This document shows, piece after piece, positions 1-7,533 of a stretch of 8,536 nt of DNA. Under the pieces are notes generated by a model. That model was not told the DNA's origin and searched no databases. It saw only the letters and a list, made by a program, of their open reading frames with translations. Numbering within the stretch: position 1 is the first letter of the stretch; every line of letters starts with the position of its first letter. This DNA comes from a bacterium. Its GTDB lineage: Bacteria; Cyanobacteriota; Vampirovibrionia; Gastranaerophilales; Gastranaerophilaceae. The stretch covers positions 1 through 8,536 of the forward strand of contig JAFXYU010000035.1 in assembly GCA_017541565.1 (NCBI GenBank), in the 5' to 3' direction. The translations under genes were made by a program, and so were the position numbers.

Positions 1-3000
1 AATATAAGAATTGTTTGCAATCCAACTTGCAACGCTTTGAGCAAGGTTATTGAAGTAGAAATTGTCAAGATATGCTGTTTGTCTGTACTCAGGTACATAC
101 TTGGTTTCATCAGTATTTTCAGATGTATCAATATCAGACAGGTAACCCGAATTTGAAACACCAATCTGACGTGACAAATTGATATCCTCAATTGCACCCG
201 CACCAACACCGTTAGAGGAGAAATAATCCTTTATCAAAATACCGGTGTTAATATCTGTATCCGCAGACAAATCCAGTGAATTAAAGTATTCCGTACTTAA
301 TATATTCAAGTCCCCTGCGGTATAATCAAACCTGTTACCGTAAACCTTGTCATTAGGGATTTCCGCTAACTTGACATCCGACATTGTAAACCAGAACGCA
401 AGTCCCTTTTGCTGCATCTCACCTGATATTTCAATATTCAGGGTATCACTGTCCTTAGCATCCGTTATTGTATTCAGGCTGTTATCAGATAAAGTTACGT
501 TATAAGTATCGTTACCTTCACCGCCGTCTATGTACTTGTTTCCCCTTGCGCCGACGGTAATTTTGTCGTTGCCTGCACCCGCATAAATAGTATCATCCCC
601 GTCACCCGAAGATATCGTATCCGCTTTTGCACTGCCGTACAATGTATCATCTAAGCCTGTTCCGTTCTTTTTAACGGCTTTTTTAGCGTATCCTGTGTCT
701 GTTATTGCGCTGTATAATCCGTTATCTTCCATTATTCTCAACAGCGACTCTAAGCCAAAAGAAACATTATCCGTTCCGGCTTTCAGGTAATTCTTTATTG
801 TTATTGTGTCTTTTTTCGTTTTATCATTCTCGTCGGTATATGTATGCGTAAGAATTACGTCATTACCGCTTTTTCTGATACCTTTGTCCTCAATATCATC
901 ATACTCAAAATTTATAAAGTTCTCACCTTTGCCTGCATACAGAGTATCCTTTCCGTCACCTTCTTCAAAATCGAAAATTGTAACTCCGTCACCGCCGTAT
1001 AGCTTATCATTACCGCCGTTACCCGTTATTGTATCAATACCGCCGTTTGATTTTATTGTATCTCCTCCGCTTCCGCCGGTCAGAGTTTCATCAAGAATTG
1101 TTCCGTTTATGGTTACGGCTTTTTTACTTTCTGATTTATCTATATCAATCCAACTTTCATCCAGCAAATCATTGTCAGACAGATAGTCCTGAAGAGTCCT
1201 CAAAGCGCCGTAGGAGAAATTGGCGGACATATCGCCTTCGTCAATTCCTTCATTTTCAGCCATATAGTCAACAGGGTTGTGGAAATTGAGTGTTTCCGTA
1301 ACGTAAACATTATCCGCAGTATTATTGAAGTAGTTCTTGATTAATACCGAATCCTGCACTTTGCCGTTTTCATCATAAGCCTGAATAAGTTTGATATTAT
1401 TACCTTCCTTTACTACCGCAATCGGAGCGTTTTCGCTGAAATAGAGTATGTTTTGACCTTTGCCCAGTGTAATCGTATCGTTTCCGGAATTAACAGGAGT
1501 GTACAATTCTTCACTAAAGGTATTTCTTACAACGTCACCGACGTGGTACACATTTATTCCCGCTCCGCCCGTCAGAGTATCTTTTCCGCCGTCACCTATA
1601 AGCAGGTCGCGACCTCCGCCTGCTGAGAGTTTGTCATCATTGGTCGAACCTTCTATGTATTCGTTCAGATTTGTACCCGTAATCGTTGTTTTGATATTAT
1701 TTCTGTCCGGATATTTTTTTGTATCTCTGCTCATAACGTTCGGATTAAACCTTTTTACAACACCAGTTACCAAATCCATTGTGTCAGAAGCGCCTTCTTC
1801 TTCGTTCATAGAGAAGCAGACAACAAATTCTCTCAGGTTTGATGTGTCAAAGTTTGTTATTGTGAATTTGTCACCTCCGCGTGTGAATGTGATATTTCCG
1901 CCGCTTCCCGATACCGTAAAATCCAGCCTTGTGTATTCGGCATCCGAAGCGCCGCTTTCATCGTAAATGTGAATATTTCTGATATGGTTATCAAATTCGT
2001 TCTGATAAGCCTCCTCGTCGTCGTCATCAGCAAAATTATCGTAATTTTTGTACAGTACATTCAAAGCATTAATTGCATCTTTGTTTTTTGTACCGTCCCA
2101 GCTTTTCAGAGTATCGATTATACCTTTCAATTCCTCCTTGTGTTCTTCGGCGTCTTCTCCCTGTACATAGTCAAGCTCTCTGTACTGTTTGATTTGCTCA
2201 TACATATTAATAACATCATCACTCATTACACCGTAGCTGAGGAACACCGACCCGCCTTTTGAGGTTTGGATTTTATCTTTTCCGTCAAAATAGTTGTATT
2301 TTACATACGATAATCCTTTACCCAATTTTATCGTATCGTTTCCTGCGCCGGCAGCAAAGGTTTCAAGGTGTTCGTAATCGTCTGTGCCCTGAAGGGTATC
2401 ACCTGAGCTTCTTCCCTGAAGGTAGTTATCGTACCCTGCCTGAGCGGTTAATTTGCCTTTGCCCTCAATATAAAGACCGTAAGAAGTCATACTCATAAGC
2501 TCAGCCAATTTGAACGAATGGTCGCCAACCCAGTGATAGTGAAGCAAGGTTTCGCCTTCTTCTCTTTCTTCGTGGTAATCATCCTCAGCAGAGTGAACAA
2601 TAATCGTATCCAGCCTGTTTTCCGCTTTTTGTTTGAAGAAATCTTTGAGAATAATTGTACTTTCAGAAGGCTTAGTAAATATTTTGTCGGAATCTTCACC
2701 TTCCTTATTTATCCAGTACTCGTTGTAAATATCATATTCTTCACTATAATTCAAAGTCAGTTTCAAGTCGTTTCCGCTTTTGATAAATACAGGTTCACAA
2801 ACCGGAGAGCCGATATCAACGTACAGACTGTCTTTGGAAGTTGAGTTGTATATTGTGTCAACACCGTTGTTTTTGAAATCAGGTTTGCTGTTAAGTATAA
2901 TGCAGTTTTCATTCAATTCTACTCCGCCTTCTTCGTCAGAGCGCTCCATGCCGTGATCGTACGGAATGTACTGGTCATAGATATTGCCGCCGTCATTTCG

Positions 3001-5688
3001 GTTTAAAATATGGGAACCTGATGAGAAATAGTAGTTCACTCTTGTTCCGCCGGTTGAGTTCTTGGCAATATAAATAGCGTCATTACCTTTTCCGCCTGTT
3101 ACTTCGCCGCCGTCAGAGGAAGCATATATTGTGTCGTTTCCGTCAGAGCCGAAGATTTCATCAGAGCCGCCGTATTTGGCATTTGCTTTGTTAATTGTTA
3201 GCCCTTTATTTTTGTTTTTGCCTGTGTCTGCGGGAGTAAAGCCCATACCGCTGATTAAATCGTTAACACCTTTTTCGGCAGTACCTTCAAGGGTAAGTTT
3301 TTTGGCATTAAAATCCGTTTTTATGTTCAAATCCTCAAGATTTATGACTTCATCACCCAATTTTATTGTTGTTATTCCTGACTGAGCGTAATTCTTTGCA
3401 AAATCCTTGAGTATAACCGAGCGGTATGTTGTCTCCAGCAAAGATTCATCTGAAGTTGGAGCACCGTCTATGATTAGTTCTCCTTCTTCATCATACACTC
3501 TGTCATAATTTTTTGAATAATAACTCCCGTAAACGTTTTTAAGATTGGTTACAATTACCAAGTCGCCTTCCGCATTAAATCCTATTCCGTTAACGGGGAT
3601 TTTGACGTTTTTGTGTCCGTCTTCATCCGTCAGCCACTCTTCGTCGTAGGTTAACAGTTTAATTTCTCTGTCACCTTCCTCGTTTCCGAACAATTCATAA
3701 TGATATTTTCCGTCGGGGCGGATGTCTGTATAGATATCACTTTCCGTACCGTGTCCTTCGTCACCCGGAAGCGGACCAAAAGGCTCTTCCTGATATTCTA
3801 CCGGACGTGATATTGTTCCGTCGGAATGATGTACATAATAGTCCTTAGGAATCCTCTTTACGGGAATACCCGTATATCCTGTTTGTTCGGGAATATCACC
3901 ATATTCATTAATAAATTCTTCGAGTAAAACTTCGTTGTCATCCTTGTCAACAATTTTTGTAATACCAAACGGCTCATAATACTCTGAATAATAATCCTTT
4001 ATTCTTAAACTGTCCTTTGCATTATATTTGATTAAAAGTGCATTTCCGTATTTTTCTAGTGTGATATCTTCGAGCGAAGAATCCGCAAATTTGAGAATTG
4101 TTGTTGCATAATTAGCTGCCGGAGCCCACATAATGTCATTACCGTCTCCTGTATTGAATACAAAAGTATTTGTAGAGGGTAAAAATTGCCATTCGCTGTC
4201 ATGTTTTCCGTCATTTTCTAATATGTCATTACCTTTCCCGCCGTAGATGATATTATGCGTTCCGTTTGTTATATAAATTTCGTCATTACCTTCGCCAGCT
4301 CTTATGGTTGCATTATCGATTTGCAAACGGATATTGTCATTACCGTTTCCGCCGTTTACTTCTTCTATGTTTGTATTACCGTATGTTCTAATCCAATCTC
4401 CGCCATCTGCAGCATTTATAACAGTATCAGTAGAAACAGGAACACCACCGTATTCCGAAACAAAAGCGTCAAGCGCAACTTCGTTATTATCTTTGTCAAC
4501 AATTGTTATAATACCATTGTTTACAGAATTCTCCAAATAATAATCACTTATTCTTAAACTGTCATTTGTACTGTATTTGATTAAAAGCGACTCTCCGTAT
4601 TTTTCAAGTGTTATATCTTCCAGCGAAGAATCCGCAAATTTGAGTTTTGTTGTTGTATTAACGGAGTACGGAGACGAAATAATGTCATTACCGTCACCTG
4701 TATTGAATACAAAAGTATTTACAGAAGGCACATACCCTTCGCCGTCATTTTTTCCGTTATTTTCTAATCTGTCATTACCTTTCCCGCCGTAGATGATATT
4801 GTTTGTTCCGTTTGTTATATAAACCTCATCATTACCGTCGCCGCCTCGAATAGTTGCATTATCGATTTGCAAACGGATATTATCATTACCGTTTCCGCCG
4901 TTAACCGCTGTTATGTTCTGCTTACCGTATGTTCTGATATAATCTCCGCCGTCTGCGCCGTTTATTACAGTGTCAGTTGAAACAGGGACACCGCTGTATT
5001 CCGAAACAAAATCATCAAGTGAAATGTCATTATTATCTTTGTCAACAATTGTTAAAATACCATTGTGTTCATAATACTCCGAATAATAATTATTTATTCT
5101 TAAACTGTCATTTGTACTGTATTTGATTAAAAGCGATTCTCCGTATTTTTCAAGTGTTATATCTTCAAGTGAAGAATCTGCAAATTTGAAAATTGTTGTT
5201 ATATCATCAGAATCCGGAGCCGATATAACGTCATTACCGTCTCCTGTGTTGAATACGAAAGTATTTGTAGAGGGTAAAGAATAATGTTCGTCATCAAATT
5301 TTCCGCCGTTATCTAATTTATCGTTACCTTTACCGCCGTAGATGACATTATTCGTTCCGTTTGTTATATAAACCTCATCATTGCCGTCGCCGCCTCTTAT
5401 GGTTGCATTATCTATTGTCAAATGTATATCGTCATTACCTTTTCCGCCGTTTACTTCAGTTATATAAGGATTGCTATCTGTTCTTATCCAATCTCCGTCT
5501 TCCGTGCCGTTTACAATTATGCCGGAACCCTCCGCAGGAACACTTTTCCCGATTGCGGAAATATTCAGTGTGTCAATCGGATTTTCGGGATTTATATAAT
5601 CCTCAGGATTGAGTACCACATTACCGTTTTGCAGATACTCTCCTTCTTCTCCCAGAAAATGCTCCAGCCTAATTTCCAACTCCGCCAT
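1..5688 (-). CDS. Giant RTX-like (haemolysin-type calcium-binding repeat) protein, 3' end outside window
   Basis: The frame is open without a stop from the ATG at 5688-5686 to the window edge: 1896 residues, C-terminus missing. RTX nonapeptides of the form GGxGNDxI/L are repeated throughout; in known families such motifs bind calcium and fold as parallel beta-rolls. Residues 50-598 are three tandem modules (see repeat entry). Residues 599-756 have no RTX motifs and are acidic. RTX patches recur at about 840-872, 1333-1378, 1526-1588 and 1671-1728. Haemolysin-related modules of the type 'hydrophobic strand - G(N/E)xL - DSLRI/ILIKDYF' follow most patches (about 755-785, 965-1030, 1410-1470, 1590-1650). 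Residues 1152-1235 look helical and charged. The N-terminus (MAELEIRLEHFLGEEGEY) is no Sec signal peptide, and there are only three cysteines (929, 964, 1291). This suits type I secretion with a C-terminal signal, which lies outside the window. The start is supported by AAAGGGG nine bases upstream and an extended -10 promoter. No enzyme motif was recognised; the role (adhesin, S-layer-like or exoprotein) is unknown. Confidence 0.9.
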   Translation of the reverse strand, partial: MAELEIRLEHFLGEEGEYLQNGNVVLNPEDYINPENPIDTLNISAIGKSVPAEGSGIIVNGTEDGDWIRTDSNPYITEVNGGKGNDDIHLTIDNATIRGGDGNDEVYITNGTNNVIYGGKGNDKLDNGGKFDDEHYSLPSTNTFVFNTGDGNDVISAPDSDDITTIFKFADSSLEDITLEKYGESLLIKYSTNDSLRINNYYSEYYEHNGILTIVDKDNNDISLDDFVSEYSGVPVSTDTVINGADGGDYIRTYGKQNITAVNGGNGNDNIRLQIDNATIRGGDGNDEVYITNGTNNIIYGGKGNDRLENNGKNDGEGYVPSVNTFVFNTGDGNDIISSPYSVNTTTKLKFADSSLEDITLEKYGESLLIKYSTNDSLRISDYYLENSVNNGIITIVDKDNNEVALDAFVSEYGGVPVSTDTVINAADGGDWIRTYGNTNIEEVNGGNGNDNIRLQIDNATIRAGEGNDEIYITNGTHNIIYGGKGNDILENDGKHDSEWQFLPSTNTFVFNTGDGNDIMWAPAANYATTILKFADSSLEDITLEKYGNALLIKYNAKDSLRIKDYYSEYYEPFGITKIVDKDDNEVLLEEFINEYGDIPEQTGYTGIPVKRIPKDYYVHHSDGTISRPVEYQEEPFGPLPGDEGHGTESDIYTDIRPDGKYHYELFGNEEGDREIKLLTYDEEWLTDEDGHKNVKIPVNGIGFNAEGDLVIVTNLKNVYGSYYSKNYDRVYDEEGELIIDGAPTSDESLLETTYRSVILKDFAKNYAQSGITTIKLGDEVINLEDLNIKTDFNAKKLTLEGTAEKGVNDLISGMGFTPADTGKNKNKGLTINKANAKYGGSDEIFGSDGNDTIYASSDGGEVTGGKGNDAIYIAKNSTGGTRVNYYFSSGSHILNRNDGGNIYDQYIPYDHGMERSDEEGGVELNENCIILNSKPDFKNNGVDTIYNSTSKDSLYVDIGSPVCEPVFIKSGNDLKLTLNYSEEYDIYNEYWINKEGEDSDKIFTKPSESTIILKDFFKQKAENRLDTIIVHSAEDDYHEEREEGETLLHYHWVGDHSFKLAELMSMTSYGLYIEGKGKLTAQAGYDNYLQGRSSGDTLQGTDDYEHLETFAAGAGNDTIKLGKGLSYVKYNYFDGKDKIQTSKGGSVFLSYGVMSDDVINMYEQIKQYRELDYVQGEDAEEHKEELKGIIDTLKSWDGTKNKDAINALNVLYKNYDNFADDDDEEAYQNEFDNHIRNIHIYDESGASDAEYTRLDFTVSGSGGNITFTRGGDKFTITNFDTSNLREFVVCFSMNEEEGASDTMDLVTGVVKRFNPNVMSRDTKKYPDRNNIKTTITGTNLNEYIEGSTNDDKLSAGGGRDLLIGDGGKDTLTGGAGINVYHVGDVVRNTFSEELYTPVNSGNDTITLGKGQNILYFSENAPIAVVKEGNNIKLIQAYDENGKVQDSVLIKNYFNNTADNVYVTETLNFHNPVDYMAENEGIDEGDMSANFSYGALRTLQDYLSDNDLLDESWIDIDKSESKKAVTINGTILDETLTGGSGGDTIKSNGGIDTITGNGGNDKLYGGDGVTIFDFEEGDGKDTLYAGKGENFINFEYDDIEDKGIRKSGNDVILTHTYTDENDKTKKDTITIKNYLKAGTDNVSFGLESLLRIMEDNGLYSAITDTGYAKKAVKKNGTGLDDTLYGSAKADTISSGDGDDTIYAGAGNDKITVGARGNKYIDGGEGNDTYNVTLSDNSLNTITDAKDSDTLNIEISGEMQQKGLAFWFTMSDVKLAEIPNDKVYGNRFDYTAGDLNILSTEYFNSLDLSADTDINTGILIKDYFSSNGVGAGAIEDINLSRQIGVSNSGYLSDIDTSENTDETKYVPEYRQTAYLDNFYFNNLAQSVASWIANNSYI
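505..678 (-). repeat. RTX nonapeptide array near the window edge of the giant protein
   Basis: Residues 1671-1728 hold the most regular nonapeptide run visible in the protein: GLDDTLYGS, AKADTISSG, DGDDTIYAG, AGNDKITVG, a slightly degenerate ARGNKYIDG and then GEGNDTYNV. This spacing of nine with G-x-x-x-D/N-x-hydrophobic is the classical calcium-binding beta-roll pattern. A similar but shorter patch lies at residues 1333-1378 (positions 1555-1692) and another at 1526-1588 (925-1113). In known RTX proteins such arrays lie upstream of the C-terminal secretion signal. However, the frame continues past this array for at least 168 residues without another clear array. Confidence 0.85.
3895..5541 (-). 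repeat. Three tandem 182-184-codon modules in the RTX-like protein
   Basis: Copy 1 is 4990-5541 (residues 50-233), copy 2 is 4444-4989 (234-415) and copy 3 is 3895-4443 (416-598). Equivalent landmarks lie 546 and 549 bp apart, for example the codons for the SLRI strand end at 5101, 4555 and 4006. Order within each copy: a D/GGD(W/Y)IRT segment; VNGGxGNDxI; IDNATIR(G/A)G(D/E)GNDE(V/I)YITNGT; IYGGKGND; a short variable linker; NTFVFNTGDGND; a second variable linker; then FADSSLEDITLEKYG and a DSLRI..YY strand, ending in IVDKD(N/D)N and an EY(S/G)G/D-(V/I)P boundary. The second half resembles the haemolysin-type calcium-binding related domain (the PF06594 kind). Nucleotide identity is high in the framework, which points to fairly recent duplication. 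The boundaries are my choice at the VP/IP motif; any circular permutation of the unit would fit equally well. Confidence 0.93.
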
Positions 5689-5697
5689 AGTCGTAAA

Positions 5698-5704
5698 CCC
5701 CTTT
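5698..5704 (-). promoter_or_regulatory. Ribosome binding site of the RTX-like gene
   Basis: On the minus strand AAAGGGG precedes the ATG (5688-5686) by nine bases. This supports the ATG as the true start. No upstream in-frame start with a comparable site was noticed. Confidence 0.7.
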
Positions 5705-5736
5705 CATATATAATATCAATAAACACTTGTTGAGAG

Positions 5737-5765
5737 ATTATAGCATAAAATTAATACTTTTGCAC
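5737..5765 (-). promoter_or_regulatory. Extended -10 promoter of the RTX-like gene
   Basis: On the minus strand a perfect TATAAT (5742-5737) is preceded by TGC (5745-5743), giving a textbook extended -10 element. The -35 position, 17 bases further upstream (5765-5760), reads GTGCAA and matches the consensus only partly, as is usual for extended -10 promoters. Transcription would begin near 5730, giving a leader of about 42 bases. Assigned from consensus only. Confidence 0.65.
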
Positions 5766-5996
5766 CCCAAATAATTAACTTAGTTTTTTTATACAACAAA
5801 AGATAATTTGATTATTAACATTAAGAAGTGTAAAATGACTCGAAATTTGATTGAAAATATCAAAAATTTGAACTCTATTAAACAAATAATCAAAAAATTT
5901 TTACAAAAATAACTATTTTTGTTTAAAAAAAATAATTTTGCAGTATTTATCTCTTTATTTTTATAAAATTTACATATAATTAAGCCTAAGGCGGTT
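5766..5996. other. Very AT-rich divergent intergenic region
   Basis: This stretch between the two divergent promoters has long A and T runs (for example AAAAAAAA at 5925-5932) and no convincing gene. The only sizeable reading frame here is low-complexity Lys/Phe/Leu/Ile translation of AT-rich DNA. It holds a 6-bp inverted repeat, TTTGAT at 5846-5851 and ATCAAA at 5859-5864, with a 7-base gap. It also holds a stronger 9-bp inverted repeat at 5903-5922 (separate entry) and a small palindrome GCCTAAGGC at 5984-5992, just upstream of the glnA -35 box. A second TATAAT occurs at 5975-5980 but lacks a good -35 partner. The A/T runs suggest intrinsically bent DNA; that is inference. Confidence 0.6.
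5903..5922. promoter_or_regulatory. Perfect 9-bp inverted repeat, possible operator
   Basis: ACAAAAATA (5903-5911) and TATTTTTGT (5914-5922) are exact reverse complements separated by AC. The arms are too close for a stable hairpin loop, so a dimeric protein site on DNA is more plausible than an RNA structure. It lies about 75 bp upstream of the glnA -35 box and about 140 bp upstream of the RTX-gene -35 position. It does not match the GTA-N8-TAC pattern of NtcA or the TGTNA-N7-TNACA pattern of GlnR/TnrA. In such AT-rich DNA a chance palindrome is possible. Confidence 0.35.
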
Positions 5997-6026
5997 TTGA
6001 CATTCTTTAACATTGCAAGATATAAT
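5997..6026 (+). promoter_or_regulatory. Consensus sigma-70-type promoter of glnA
   Basis: TTGACA at 5997-6002 and TATAAT at 6021-6026 are both perfect consensus hexamers with an 18-bp spacer. Transcription would begin near 6033, leaving a leader of only about 20 bases that contains little beyond the ribosome binding site. That leaves no room for a 5' riboswitch on this transcript. It suggests strong housekeeping transcription, with any control acting by repression at or near the promoter or on the enzyme. Confidence 0.8.
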
Positions 6027-6039
6027 CAGTTTGTAATAT

Positions 6040-6044
6040 AGGAG
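6040..6044 (+). promoter_or_regulatory. Ribosome binding site of glnA
   Basis: AGGAG lies nine bases before the ATG at 6054 and fixes this start; the transcript predicted from the promoter at 5997-6026 begins just upstream of it. Confidence 0.8.
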
Positions 6045-6053
6045 AATAAGAGT

Positions 6054-7418
6054 ATGGGTACAAAAAGCATTATTGATTATACAAAAACTCTGACAAAAGA
6101 AGAGATTAAAAAAATTGTTAAAGACAATAACATTGAATTTATTAAACTTGAATTTTGCGACATTAACGGAATAATGAAAAATCTTTCGATTCCGGCAGAA
6201 CAGTTAGACAGCGCACTGAACAATGAGATTATGCTTGACGGTTCTTCAATTAAAGGGTTCAGAAGTATTGAAACCTCCGATATGTATTTTTATCCGGACT
6301 TGAAAACTTTTGCAATAATCCCTTGGAGAAGTGATGAAGATGTTAAAGTCGCAAGATTTATCTGCGATATTTATAATCCGGACGGAACTCCTTTTGAAGG
6401 CTGTCCGAGATGCAACCTGAAGAAAATGATTGCTCGTGCCGAAAAACTCGGTTACACAATGAATGTAGGACCGGAAGCCGAATTTTTTATATTCAAAAAA
6501 GATGAAAATGAGATTCCGGCAACTCTTAAAACACACGATAATGCAGGCTATTATGATGCTGCACCGTCGGACAAAGGTGAAAACCTAAGAAGAATTATGG
6601 TTAAAACCCTTAAAGAAATGGGATTTGAAGTAGAAGCAAGCCACCACGAAGTTGCCCGCGGGCAGCACGAAATAGATTTCAAATACGCCGATGCTCTTAC
6701 TACTGCGGATAATATTATGACGTTTAAATATGTCGTTTCTGCAATAGCGGAACAAAACGGAGCAGTTGCGACATTTATGCCGAAACCTATTTTCGGAATT
6801 AACGGTTCCGGTATGCATTGTAACGTTTCTTTGTTCAAAAACGGCAAAAACTTATTCTTTGAACCTAAAAAAACTTATCAACTTTCAAAAGAAGCCCTCT
6901 ATAGTATCGGCGGACTTTTAAAACACGTTAAATCATTCACGGCTGTAACAAACCCAATTGTTAACAGTTATAAAAGACTCGTTCCGGGTTATGAAGCACC
7001 TGTTTATCTGGCTTGGAGTCTTGCAAACCGCTCTGCACTAATCAGAGTTCCGGCTAAACGCGGTAACGCCACAAGAATAGAACTTCGTTCACCTGACCCG
7101 AGTTGCAACCCGTATTTGGCTCTTACCGTTATTCTTGCAGCAATTCTGGACGGTGTAGAAAATAAGATTGAACCGCCCTTGCAGATAGAAGAAAATATTT
7201 ACCACATGACAAAGAAAGAACGTAAGCGTGCTAAGATAGATTCTCTGCCTGCAAGTTTGGAAGAAGCGATGGAATTATTGGATAAAAATGACATTATAAA
7301 GGATGCTCTGGGTGAACATATTTATAATGAGTTTGTAAGTACAAAAGAAAAAGAATGTGATACTTTCAGAACCTATGTAACACCTCTGGAAGTTGAAATG
7401 TACCTTAACATGAGATAA
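6054..7418 (+). CDS. glnA: Glutamine synthetase type I (GSI-alpha-like)
   Basis: Makes glutamine from glutamate, ammonia and ATP in the cytoplasm; the family forms dodecamers. The 454 residues match the roughly 440-450 of GSI-alpha. The N-terminal beta-grasp domain ends after the DGSS latch (62-65). The catalytic domain carries, by comparison with the E. coli/Salmonella enzyme, metal ligands E141 and E143 (GPEAEFF), E199 (SHHEV), E206 (GQHEIDF), H255 (NGSGMHCN) and E343 (RIELRSPDP). Substrate residues are R308 ([10 protein letters not shown]), flap E314, R326, R331 and R345. The GSI-beta insertion and adenylylation-site tyrosine motif are absent; the matching stretch is [10 protein letters not shown] (381-390), as in the Bacillus enzyme. 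Control by adenylylation is therefore not expected. Two oddities: the position of Bacillus Arg62, tied to glutamine feedback inhibition, is Ser71 (with Arg70 next to it), and the usual GDPR reads GCPRC (C117, C120). It has its own promoter, and the amt gene follows 122 bp downstream. Confidence 0.98.
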   Translation: MGTKSIIDYTKTLTKEEIKKIVKDNNIEFIKLEFCDINGIMKNLSIPAEQLDSALNNEIMLDGSSIKGFRSIETSDMYFYPDLKTFAIIPWRSDEDVKVARFICDIYNPDGTPFEGCPRCNLKKMIARAEKLGYTMNVGPEAEFFIFKKDENEIPATLKTHDNAGYYDAAPSDKGENLRRIMVKTLKEMGFEVEASHHEVARGQHEIDFKYADALTTADNIMTFKYVVSAIAEQNGAVATFMPKPIFGINGSGMHCNVSLFKNGKNLFFEPKKTYQLSKEALYSIGGLLKHVKSFTAVTNPIVNSYKRLVPGYEAPVYLAWSLANRSALIRVPAKRGNATRIELRSPDPSCNPYLALTVILAAILDGVENKIEPPLQIEENIYHMTKKERKRAKIDSLPASLEEAMELLDKNDIIKDALGEHIYNEFVSTKEKECDTFRTYVTPLEVEMYLNMR

Positions 7419-7464
7419 AACGAAATTTATCTTCTCCCAAAATGGTAAATCTAATTTCACCCAA

Positions 7465-7492
7465 AAAGGTGCACCGAGTTGCACCTTTATTA
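7465..7492 (+). terminator. Hairpin terminator between glnA and the amt gene
   Basis: AAAGGTGCA (7465-7473) pairs perfectly with TGCACCTTT (7480-7488) around the six-base loop CCGAGT. The T-rich tail, TTTATTATT (7486-7494), is interrupted by A, so termination may be partial and let some glnA transcripts continue into the amt gene. No convincing promoter is visible between the hairpin and the amt start; a TATAAA at 7507-7512 lacks a well-spaced -35 box. Confidence 0.7.
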
Positions 7493-7528
7493 TTAATGCA
7501 AAAAATTATAAAAAATTAGTAAAATTAT

Positions 7529-7533
7529 AAGGA
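7529..7533 (+). promoter_or_regulatory. Ribosome binding site of the amt gene
   Basis: AAGGA lies seven bases before the ATG at 7541. It is the only good site near a start; the next in-frame ATG, at codon 73, already falls within the first conserved membrane segment. Confidence 0.7.

Noticed and set aside
3895..5541. Periodic repeats as a possible CRISPR or minisatellite
   Set aside because: The unit is about 546 bp, stays in frame and encodes a protein module; there are no short repeats with unique spacers.
806..5733. Many plus-strand reading frames of 80-170 codons rich in Ser, Pro, Val and Phe
   Set aside because: They lie antisense to the RTX-like gene or out of frame with it. Their composition follows from complementing GGN/GAY/AAY codons, they lack ribosome binding sites and they resemble no family.
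5925..5932. A8 run as a phase-variation switch
   Set aside because: It lies more than 100 bp from either start codon and outside both promoter spacers, so slippage there would not obviously change expression.
5789..6013. Minus-strand 74-codon frame in the intergenic region
   Set aside because: It is low-complexity Phe/Lys/Ile/Leu sequence expected from AT-rich DNA and overlaps the glnA promoter; no good ribosome binding site was seen.
6027..6053. Glutamine riboswitch (glnA RNA motif) ahead of glnA
   Set aside because: The leader predicted from the consensus promoter is only about 20 bases, too short for the aptamer, and no matching conserved stretch was seen.
5689..6053. NtcA (GTA-N8-TAC) or GlnR/TnrA (TGTNA-N7-TNACA) sites
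   Set aside because: No GTA triplet here is followed at the right distance by TAC. TGTTA on the minus strand near 6002-6012 is followed by TCAAA rather than TNACA, so only half the GlnR pattern matches.
6246..6847. Minus-strand frames inside glnA
   Set aside because: They are shadows of a well-conserved complete gene, with no start signals or recognisable protein features.
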